Below are positions 57,856 through 64,000 of a stretch of 64,000 nucleotides of DNA, piece after piece. The stretch spans positions 868,001 through 932,000 of the forward strand of contig NZ_VEGI01000001.1 in the NCBI RefSeq assembly GCF_007679325.1, given 5' to 3'. This stretch comes from Arthrobacter sp. U41. Its GTDB lineage: Bacteria > Actinomycetota > Actinomycetes > Actinomycetales > Micrococcaceae. Numbering within the stretch: the stretch's first letter is position 1; every line of letters starts with the position of its first letter. The notes below the pieces were generated by a model. That model was not told the origin of the DNA. It ran no database searches and saw only the letters and a program-made list of their open reading frames with translations. The translations under genes were made by a program, and so were the position numbers.

Positions 57856-60086
57856 GACCCCTCCTTCGTTCCGGTTCGCGCCGTGTCGGGGTCCGTGGTG
57901 CCGGCACCGGCTGTGCCGGCACCGGCTGTGCCGGCACCGGGCGTGCCGGACCCGCTGCCGGCGCCCTGGTCCGCGCTGTCGGCGCGGGGGGCCGGCGAGT
58001 GGTCCAGCAGCAGCATGGTCCGTGCGCTGCCCCCGCCGTGGAGTCCGACGTCGACCGGCTCCAGCTGGAGGGGGGATTTCGTGATGGACTCGCCCTGGCG
58101 CAGCGGGAGGGTGAGGCGGAAGTTGGCACCGCTGCCCCTGCTGCCCCACGCCTGGAGCCAGCCGTTATGGAGCTTGGTGTCCTCTGCGGCGATGGACAGT
58201 CCGAGGCCGCTGCCTCCCGTGGTGCGCGCACGCGCCGGGTCGGCGCGCCAGAAGCGGTCGAACACCCGTGCCGCTTCCGCGGACGTCATGCCGATGCCGT
58301 GGTCCCGGACCGCGACGGCCACAGCGTCGTCATTGGCGGCCACGGAGATGTTCACCGGGCGGCCTTCGCCGTGTTCCAGGGCGTTCAGAATGAGGTTGCG
58401 CAGGATCCTGTCGATCCGGCGGTCATCCATGTCCACGATAATGCTGTCCGACGGCGCATTGAGGCTCACCGCCGAACCGTACTCGGCGGCCACCGGGGCG
58501 ACGCCCTCCATCACATGCGACACGAGCTGTACGATATCGCCCGGTTCGGCGTCGAGCGTTGCCACGCCGGCGTCGAACCGGGAGATCTCCAGCAGGTCGG
58601 CCAGGAGGGACTGGAATCGCTCCACCTGGTTGTAGAGCAGCTCCGCGGAACGCTTGTTGATGGGGTCGAAGTCCTCGCGTGCGTCGTAGAGCACTTCTGC
58701 GGCCATCCGCACGGTGGTGAGCGGGGTCCGCAGCTCATGGGAGACGTCGGAGACGAACCGCTGCTGCATCTGGGACAGGGTGGCCAGCTGGGTGATCTGT
58801 TCCTGCAGGCTGGCGGCCATGTGGTTGAAGGAGGCACCGAGCCGGGCCACCTCATCCTCGCCTTTGACCACCATGCGTTCCTGCAGTTGCCCCGCCGCGA
58901 GCTTCTCGGACACGACGGCGGCGTGGCTGACCGGGCTGACGACGTTCCGGGTCACATACCAGGCCACGGCGCCGATCAGCAGCGCCAGCACGGCGCCGCC
59001 GGCCAGCAGCACGTTCTGGATCTCGTCGAGCGTCTGTTGTGCGGTGTTCAGGTCGTAGATCAAATACAGCTCATAGACCGTGCCGTTGAAGGTGACTTTG
59101 TTGCCGACGGCGATCCCGGGCCGATCCTCGGTGCCTACCGGGAACTCCGTGGAGGCCCAGAACTGCTCCTTGCCGGAATCCTGTACGGACTTGCGCAGTT
59201 CGGGCGGGATAACGCTGATGGTGAGCTGGTCCGAGGCGCGCGACTCGACCCAGCGGTTGCGGGGCTTGGTCTGGTCCGGCATCGCCTCAAAGACGTAGCG
59301 CCTCTGGATCACGGAGCCGCGGCCCTCGACTGCGTTCAGGGTGTCGTAGACGAGCGTGATGACGCTGGACTGATCGGTGACCTGGGCGCCGTCGAAGGTG
59401 TCCTGGACCTGCTTGACGTTGTAGCGCGTCTCCGATTCGGCCTGGACGAGCCGCTCCTGGAAGAGGTTGTTCGCGATCTGGTTCGACAGGTACGCGCCAA
59501 CCACGGCGAAGGACAGGATTGCCAGCAGCAGCGTGGTCAGCACCGTCCGGAACTGCAATGACCGCCGCCACTTGCGGTGCACTGAGCGGAGCAGATAGTG
59601 CAGGCCCGGGAGCAGGCCGGCGACTCCGATCCGGACCAGCCTCGCTACCCGCACGCCTACGATCCGGGCGCGCTTCACCCAGAGCCGGGTGCGGAAGCGT
59701 GTGGTGTGCCAGCGGGCGGCCGGACCGTTCCGGCGCGGGGCCCCTGTCGCTGGGCCGGGTTCGACGGCGTCGGGGGCGACTCTGCCGGGTTCGACGGCGT
59801 CGGGGGCGACTGTGCCGGGTTCGACGGCGTCGGGGGCGACTGTGCCGGGTTCGACAGCGTCGGGCGCTGCCGTGCCGGGCGTGGGGGCGCCGGGTGCACC
59901 TGTCACCGGAGTGCCGGCGGCAGGTGCATCGGAAGCGGGCGCGGCGCGGCCCGGCTCGCGGAGATCAACTGACGTCCGGGCGGCGATCCCGGCAGCGGCC
60001 CCGTCCACGGGGGCTTTCACCGGACCCGGACCGCTTCCGGGGCGGCCGTCCGACGGATCAGGATCCTGCTTTATAGCCGACACCAC
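57852..60086 (-). CDS. mtrB: MtrB sensor histidine kinase
   Basis: 744 residues. A long low-complexity cytoplasmic N-terminus (about 1-125) contains four 10-residue repeats. Two membrane helices (about 180-205 and 345-370) flank the extracellular sensor domain. HAMP follows, then HisKA with [14 protein letters not shown] (His near 450), then the ATPase domain ([28 protein letters not shown]). The C-terminal tail is Ala/Gly/Thr-rich. MtrB phosphorylates MtrA in control of wall metabolism and division. GTG 60086 overlaps mtrA by 29 nt and lacks a clear ribosome site, so a later start is possible. Confidence 0.93.
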   Translation of the reverse strand: MVSAIKQDPDPSDGRPGSGPGPVKAPVDGAAAGIAARTSVDLREPGRAAPASDAPAAGTPVTGAPGAPTPGTAAPDAVEPGTVAPDAVEPGTVAPDAVEPGRVAPDAVEPGPATGAPRRNGPAARWHTTRFRTRLWVKRARIVGVRVARLVRIGVAGLLPGLHYLLRSVHRKWRRSLQFRTVLTTLLLAILSFAVVGAYLSNQIANNLFQERLVQAESETRYNVKQVQDTFDGAQVTDQSSVITLVYDTLNAVEGRGSVIQRRYVFEAMPDQTKPRNRWVESRASDQLTISVIPPELRKSVQDSGKEQFWASTEFPVGTEDRPGIAVGNKVTFNGTVYELYLIYDLNTAQQTLDEIQNVLLAGGAVLALLIGAVAWYVTRNVVSPVSHAAVVSEKLAAGQLQERMVVKGEDEVARLGASFNHMAASLQEQITQLATLSQMQQRFVSDVSHELRTPLTTVRMAAEVLYDAREDFDPINKRSAELLYNQVERFQSLLADLLEISRFDAGVATLDAEPGDIVQLVSHVMEGVAPVAAEYGSAVSLNAPSDSIIVDMDDRRIDRILRNLILNALEHGEGRPVNISVAANDDAVAVAVRDHGIGMTSAEAARVFDRFWRADPARARTTGGSGLGLSIAAEDTKLHNGWLQAWGSRGSGANFRLTLPLRQGESITKSPLQLEPVDVGLHGGGSARTMLLLDHSPAPRADSADQGAGSGSGTPGAGTAGAGTAGAGTTDPDTARTGTKEGS
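57898..57942. repeat. Three 15-bp tandem repeats in the 3' end of mtrB
   Basis: Three adjacent copies of GTGCCGGCACCGGCT, the last with its final two bases changed, encode the AGAGT repeats in the MtrB tail. Slippage here would change tail length in steps of five residues. Confidence 0.8.
59761..59880. repeat. Four 30-bp tandem repeats in the 5' part of mtrB
   Basis: Units at 59761, 59791, 59821 and 59851. The second and third are identical, the first differs by one base and the fourth by several. They encode [10 protein letters not shown]-type decapeptides in the cytoplasmic N-terminus. The 30-bp unit keeps the frame, so copy number can vary without loss of function. Confidence 0.9.
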
Positions 60087-60732
60087 GGACCGTCAATACA
60101 ACTTCGGGGGCTTCCGGGTCGCGTTCGATCTTCGACCTCAGCCGCTGGACGTGGACGTTGACCAGCCGGGTGTCGGCGGCATGCCGGTAGCCCCAGACCT
60201 GCTCCAGGAGGAGTTCCCGGGTGAACACCTGCCAGGGCTTGCGGGCCAGGGCCACCAGCAAATCGAATTCCAGCGGTGTCAGCGAGATGCGCTCGGTGCC
60301 GCGGCTGACGAGATGGCCGGCAACGTCGATGGTGACGTCGGCGATGCGCAGCGTCTCCGGCGCCTTCTGGTCGCCGGGCCGGAGCCGGGCCCGGACCCGG
60401 GCGACGAGCTCGGCCGGTTTGAACGGCTTCGGCACGTAATCATCGGCGCCGGACTCGAGGCCGCGGACCACATCGGAGGTGTCTGCCTTGGCGGTGAGCA
60501 TCACGATCGGCACATCGGAGTCGGCGCGGATCTGCCGGCACACTTCAATGCCGTCCATGCCCGGGAGCATCAGGTCCAGCAGTACGAGATCCGGCTTGGC
60601 GGAGCGGAACACGTCCATTGCCTGCGCACCGTCAGCGCAGAAGACGGGCTCGAACCCGTCATTGCGCAGCACAATACCGATCATCTCGGCCAGTGCCTCG
60701 TCATCGTCCACTACCAGAATGCGTGCCTTCAT
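60058..60732 (-). CDS. mtrA: MtrA response regulator
   Basis: 224 residues. The receiver domain has the phosphoacceptor D53 (LVLLDLMLPGMDG), an acidic pocket VVDDDEALAE and K102 (VPKPFKPAEL). The OmpR/PhoB winged helix follows, with LTPLEFDLLVALARKPWQVF and NVHVQRLRSKIE. MtrA controls wall hydrolases and cell-cycle genes in actinobacteria. AGGGGA lies 9 nt before ATG 60732 in an AT-rich leader (AATATATACAT). It is the first gene of mtrA-mtrB-lpqB. Confidence 0.96.
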   Translation of the reverse strand: MKARILVVDDDEALAEMIGIVLRNDGFEPVFCADGAQAMDVFRSAKPDLVLLDLMLPGMDGIEVCRQIRADSDVPIVMLTAKADTSDVVRGLESGADDYVPKPFKPAELVARVRARLRPGDQKAPETLRIADVTIDVAGHLVSRGTERISLTPLEFDLLVALARKPWQVFTRELLLEQVWGYRHAADTRLVNVHVQRLRSKIERDPEAPEVVLTVRGVGYKAGS

Positions 60733-60903
60733 ATGTATATATTCCCCTATTGAAATGGCTTTGTCGTATTCACCGGCGCCCGGGCATGGCGCCGGTGGTG
60801 TCCGGAGCGCTCCCCGCGCCCCGCGGCGGCGCTGTGACAAACCGCCGCCGGTGCCGCATGCTGGCAGGAGCCCGCCAACCGGTCAGTCACCCAGGAGGAT
60901 TCT

Positions 60904-61617
60904 GTGAGCACCCCAATCTACGAGCGTGCGCTCGGCGCTGACTTTGCCCGGTTGCAGCCGGAGTTGCAGGAGTACTTCGCACTGGCACCCGGTTCCGGCC
61001 ACTACGGCGTCGGCGAAGGCGTCTTCGAGGTGGTTGGCTGCCGGCAGAAGTGGCTCCGCCCGCTGCTGCGCCTGGCCAGCGGCGAGGAGTCGTTTTTCCC
61101 GGAGTACGGCGAGGGCATCCGGTTCCGGATCGAGAACCACGCCCACGTGGACCCGTTCGGCCGCTCCAGCCTCACCGCCCGGCGCGAGATCTTTTTCCCC
61201 GGAATTACCCGGTTGTTCCACGACACCACCAGCTTCGATGACTCCGGCACCCGGCACGGCCTGGTGGACTACGTCGGGCGGTACAGGCGGCTTGTCACGG
61301 ACCTCAACCTCAGCATCACCGCCGGGGGCAGGCTCCGGGGAGTTTCAGAGGCCTCACGGCTCTTCCTGGGACCGTTGCGGATCCCCCTGCCGGCCGCCCT
61401 GGACGCCAAGGCCTACGCCGAACAGTGGTGGTCTCCGGACGAGGGCCCGGCAGGAAAGCACAGGATCCAGGTGAAAGTGATCCAGCCGCAGCTGGGGCTG
61501 GTCCTGGTCTATGCCGGGCATTTCGACTACCGGTTGGAACCGTACCCCAGCGGCCAGGCGGCCCCGGGATACCTTCCGGACCGCGCCCGGCCGGACCGCT
61601 GGGAAGGCCGCAGCTGA
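60904..61617 (+). CDS. DUF4166 domain protein
   Basis: 237 residues, no signal peptide or membrane helix. It begins IYERALGADFARLQPELQEYF, the usual entry of the DUF4166 domain, and runs through EIFFPGITRLFHDTTSFDD and VDYVGRYRRLVTDLNLSIT. Function unknown. GGAGG is 6 nt before the GTG start. It diverges from mtrA across a 171-nt gap and converges on the MetE-like gene. Confidence 0.8.
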   Translation: MSTPIYERALGADFARLQPELQEYFALAPGSGHYGVGEGVFEVVGCRQKWLRPLLRLASGEESFFPEYGEGIRFRIENHAHVDPFGRSSLTARREIFFPGITRLFHDTTSFDDSGTRHGLVDYVGRYRRLVTDLNLSITAGGRLRGVSEASRLFLGPLRIPLPAALDAKAYAEQWWSPDEGPAGKHRIQVKVIQPQLGLVLVYAGHFDYRLEPYPSGQAAPGYLPDRARPDRWEGRS

Positions 61618-61647
61618 GGCGGCAAATGACGACGTGCCGGCCCGGCC

Positions 61648-62691
61648 CTAGCCGAGCGCGAGTTGGTTGAGGCCGTCGGCGACCTGGGTCAGCCGCGCCA
61701 GCACCGCGGTCGCGGACGACGGCGAATGCCCGGCCAGCCCGCCCGACGGCGTGACCCGCACGGTGCTGAGGGTCGAGGCTGGCAGGCCGAGCTGGCGCCA
61801 GGGCCGCCAGACGGTTTCCACGACGTCGGCGACCCGCGGCGGCGCAGCAGCGGCGTCGGAGACATCGAGGGCACCGGCCCACAGCCGCTTGCCGGCCTCC
61901 ACCGCGCCGGCGAGGGTTTCCCACTGGCGCGAGGTCAGGGCGCGCAGGGGCACGGCGATCCCGTCCGCCCCGGCCGCCAGGATCCGGTCGAAGGGCGCCT
62001 CCACTTCCGGGACGGAGACCACCACCTCAACGGCGCCGGCCGCCCGCAGGGCATCGATGACCAGCTGCCAGGCATCGGTGGCTTCCCTGCCCGGCACGGA
62101 GCGCAGGGTGCGGTAGCCGCTGGATGTGGGAATGGTGCCGGCCAGCACCGAGGCGATCTCCGGTTCGTCGATCTGGACCACGATGCGGGCCCCGGGCGCC
62201 GCGGCGGCCACGCGGCTGAGGTAGCCGCCGGCACCCGCTGCCAGGGAGGCCGCGAGGTCGCGCCGGGCACCGTGGTCGATCAGGGCACGCTCGCCGTTGT
62301 GCAGATGCAGGCCCGCGGCGAGACTGAGCGGGCCCCGGAGCTGGACTTTGATGTCCTGCGCCGGGGTTTCCTCGGCGCCGATCACGTCGGCGAGGATGTT
62401 GATGTCGGTGCTCAGTGCCGAGCTTGCCCTCCTGACGTCCTTGCCGGGTCGGTCCACGATCCGCCAGCCGTAGGGCTGGACGTCCACGGAGAGATCCACC
62501 AGCAGGGACGCGGTCCGGCCGAGCGCGTCGGATCCGACGCCCCGGTCCGGCAGTTCGGCAAGGAAGGGCAGGTGCGGGCTGCCCAGCTCACCGCGGATGA
62601 TGCGCGCGGCCTCCACCGGGTCCTCGCCGGGCCAGGTGCCCAGGGCGGTGGCGGTGACCTGTTCCGACGGCGCTGCCTGAGGTGCGGCCAC
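61648..62691 (-). CDS. MetE C-terminal-like protein without cysteines
   Basis: 347 residues, TIM-barrel type, resembling the family annotated as methionine synthase (vitamin-B12 independent) in Actinobacteria. Blocks seen are TATALGTWPGEDPVEAARII, IKVQLRGPLSLAAGLHL and VVQIDEPEIASVLAG. The protein contains no cysteine at all, whereas MetE binds its catalytic zinc with two cysteines. It is therefore unlikely to be a true zinc-dependent methionine synthase. GTG 62691 lies 2 nt after the chorismate mutase stop, so the two are probably co-translated. Confidence 0.75.
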   Translation of the reverse strand: MAAPQAAPSEQVTATALGTWPGEDPVEAARIIRGELGSPHLPFLAELPDRGVGSDALGRTASLLVDLSVDVQPYGWRIVDRPGKDVRRASSALSTDINILADVIGAEETPAQDIKVQLRGPLSLAAGLHLHNGERALIDHGARRDLAASLAAGAGGYLSRVAAAAPGARIVVQIDEPEIASVLAGTIPTSSGYRTLRSVPGREATDAWQLVIDALRAAGAVEVVVSVPEVEAPFDRILAAGADGIAVPLRALTSRQWETLAGAVEAGKRLWAGALDVSDAAAAPPRVADVVETVWRPWRQLGLPASTLSTVRVTPSGGLAGHSPSSATAVLARLTQVADGLNQLALG

Positions 62692-62693
62692 GG

Positions 62694-63161
62694 CTAGGCG
62701 GTGGCGGAGACGGTCGGGCCGGCGGGTCCGGCTGCTTCACCGGCGGGCCGGGGGCGCAGGGACTGCGTGGCCTCATGATCGGCCGCCAGAGCCGCCTCGT
62801 GGCCTTCGGCAATGGCCTCGTGGTGCCGGATGACCTCGCCGATGATGAAATTCAGGAACTTCTCAGCGAACGCCGGGTCCAGGTGGGCCTCCGCGGCCAG
62901 GCGCCGCAGCCGTGCGATCTGGGCCGTCTCCCTGCCCGGGTCTCCGGCGGGAAGCTTGTGCGTCGCCTTCAGGAATCCGACCTTCTGGGTCGCCTTGAAG
63001 CGCTCGGCGAGCAGGTAGACAAGGGTGGCATCGATGTTGTCGATGCTGGAGCGGATCGACAACAGCTCCGCCATCACCGCGGGATCCACCTGACCCGCCA
63101 GCGAACTGGCCTCGGGGTCATAGGAATCGGCTTCAGGATGAGTCTGGTTCTGCTCGGTCAT
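62694..63161 (-). CDS. AroQ-type chorismate mutase
   Basis: 155 residues, with the chorismate mutase helical domain at about 28-110. Active-site-type residues are visible: the Arg in LLSIRSSIDNIDATLVYLLAERF, Lys in KVGFLKATH and the Asp/Arg of GDPGRETAQIARLR. It converts chorismate to prephenate for Phe/Tyr synthesis. The 40-residue C-terminal tail is low complexity. No signal peptide, so it is the cytosolic type. Confidence 0.88.
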   Translation of the reverse strand: MTEQNQTHPEADSYDPEASSLAGQVDPAVMAELLSIRSSIDNIDATLVYLLAERFKATQKVGFLKATHKLPAGDPGRETAQIARLRRLAAEAHLDPAFAEKFLNFIIGEVIRHHEAIAEGHEAALAADHEATQSLRPRPAGEAAGPAGPTVSATA

Positions 63162-63260
63162 TGACCCAGTCTAGGGGCACCGGCGCTAATCATTTCTGCT
63201 GTTAAGCGCCGTCCGGGGCCCGCCCGGCGAGCCCACCTGTGCATCTTGACTGGGTGCGCA

Positions 63261-63305
63261 AAGGGACATGCCCGCCGTTCGCAGCGAACGGCGGGCATGT
63301 CCCTT
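63261..63305. terminator. Long hairpin after the ABC ATPase gene
   Basis: A perfect 20-bp stem (63261-63280 with 63286-63305) and a 5-nt loop lie 20 nt after the stop of the minus-strand ABC gene and 100 nt before the chorismate mutase start. It likely ends the ABC transcript. No T-tract follows on the minus strand. Confidence 0.75.
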
Positions 63306-63325
63306 CGGGCAGTCGCCGGAGGGGC

Positions 63326-64000
63326 CTAGCCGTGGAGCACGGCGCGGAATTCCTCCCGGCGCCGGGCCTGTTCGTCCGGATCCGGTACCGGCAGCGAGGC
63401 AATCAGCTTCTTCGTGTACTCGTGCTGCGGGTTGCCCATCACCTGGTGCCCGAGCCCCTGTTCCACCATTTTGCCCTTGTAGAGCACCCCAACCCAGTGC
63501 GACAGGATGTCGACGACGGCGAGGTCGTGGCTGATGAACAGGGCGGCAAAGCCAAATTCAGCCTGAATTTCCTTGAACAGCTCCAGCACCACGGCCTGCA
63601 CCGACACGTCCAGGGCCGACGTCGGCTCGTCGGCGATCAGCAGCTTCGGGTTCAGGATGAGCGCCCGCGCGAGGGAGGCGCGCTGCCGCTGACCGCCGGA
63701 GAGCTCATGCGGGAACCGGTCGGCGTAAGCGGCCGGCAGCTGAACGGCTTCCAGCAGTTCCCGGGTCCGCTGCCGGGCCTGGGCCGGGGTCGGCTTGGTG
63801 TGGATGATCAGGGGCTCGGCAATGCAGTCCCCGATGGTCAGCTGCGGGTTGAAGGACGCGGCCGGGTCCTGGAACACGAACCCGATCTCCTTGCGCAACG
63901 GCTTGAACGTGCGCTCCTTCAGGTTGAGCATTTCGTAGCCCAGGACTTTCAGGCTGCCGCCGGTGGTCCGGTTGAGTCCGGCGATGGCCCGCCCGATCGT
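63326..64000 (-). CDS. Oligopeptide/dipeptide-type ABC transporter ATPase (partial, 5' end missing)
   Basis: The C-terminal 224 residues are visible; the frame continues past the window edge, which cuts just after the Walker A motif (first residues TIGRAIAGLNR). Seen are the Q-loop FVFQDPAASFNPQLT, signature LSGGQRQRASLA, Walker B LLIADEPTSALD and the H-loop LFISHDLAVV. The C-terminal HEYTKKLIASLP is typical of DppD/OppF-like ATPases. It may be the second half of a fused double ATPase, which cannot be decided from here. Confidence 0.9.
   Translation of the reverse strand, partial: TIGRAIAGLNRTTGGSLKVLGYEMLNLKERTFKPLRKEIGFVFQDPAASFNPQLTIGDCIAEPLIIHTKPTPAQARQRTRELLEAVQLPAAYADRFPHELSGGQRQRASLARALILNPKLLIADEPTSALDVSVQAVVLELFKEIQAEFGFAALFISHDLAVVDILSHWVGVLYKGKMVEQGLGHQVMGNPQHEYTKKLIASLPVPDPDEQARRREEFRAVLHG

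Noticed and set aside
57999-59561. 520-residue plus-strand open frame
   Set aside because: Antisense of mtrB with no recognisable domain.
59761-59880. Possible CRISPR array
   Set aside because: The 30-bp units are directly adjacent with no spacers and are in-frame coding sequence of mtrB.

Overview
The window is a high-GC stretch of chromosome from an actinobacterium. An Arthrobacter/Pseudarthrobacter-like member of the Micrococcales is my best guess. The grounds are WhiB1, the MtrA-MtrB-LpqB system, SecA1, a long NAD-glutamate dehydrogenase, GTG/TTG starts, many GTGA/ATGA stop-start overlaps, and a galactan-type glf/galactofuranosyltransferase pair. I saw no rRNA, tRNA, IS element, prophage or CRISPR array. 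No gap between genes reaches 300 bases.

Region 1 (1-3.2 kb, minus strand): tadA-tadB-tadC and the start of a small downstream gene, i.e. the motor and platform of a Tad/Flp pilus. The matching cpaB- and cpaE-like genes lie 42 kb away at 45.3-47.3 kb. galE (3.4-4.4 kb) diverges from a secreted GH25 muramidase with ten C-terminal FG-GAP-type repeats (4.6-7.3 kb).

Region 2 (7.4-33.6 kb): a large cell-surface glycan locus. A minus-strand operon (13.6 to 7.4 kb) holds four glycosyltransferases, an unrecognised protein, a DUF2304 protein and an acyltransferase. A PglK-like ABC exporter sits between two paralogous glycosyltransferases. A DUF6541 polytopic protein follows, then a WbpI-like 2-epimerase. 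The converging minus-strand operon encodes WbpA-, WbpD-, WbpE- and WbpB-like enzymes plus three more glycosyltransferases. With the epimerase this makes a full set for UDP-2,3-diacetamido-2,3-dideoxy-mannuronic acid. Upstream lies a glf-glfT2-like-wzm-wzt operon for making and exporting a galactofuranose polymer.

Region 3 (33.9-38.4 kb): a lone FHA-FtsK/SpoIIIE protein of 1315 residues resembling the EssC/EccC ATPases of type VII secretion. No WXG100 substrate or other secretion gene is nearby.

Region 4 (38.5-60.7 kb): a housekeeping block whose content and order recall Mycobacterium tuberculosis Rv3219-Rv3246c. It includes whiB1, pdtaS, an Rv3235-family gene, secA, a long hibernation factor gene, comF (frameshifted here), lpqB, mtrB and mtrA. 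NAD-GDH, cpaE/cpaB, an excisionase-like HTH gene, a LysM gene and a YcaQ-like gene are interspersed. A near-consensus CRP site lies upstream of whiB1.

Region 5 (60.9-64 kb): a DUF4166 gene, a cysteine-free MetE-like gene, an AroQ chorismate mutase and the 3' part of an oligopeptide-type ABC ATPase gene that runs off the window.
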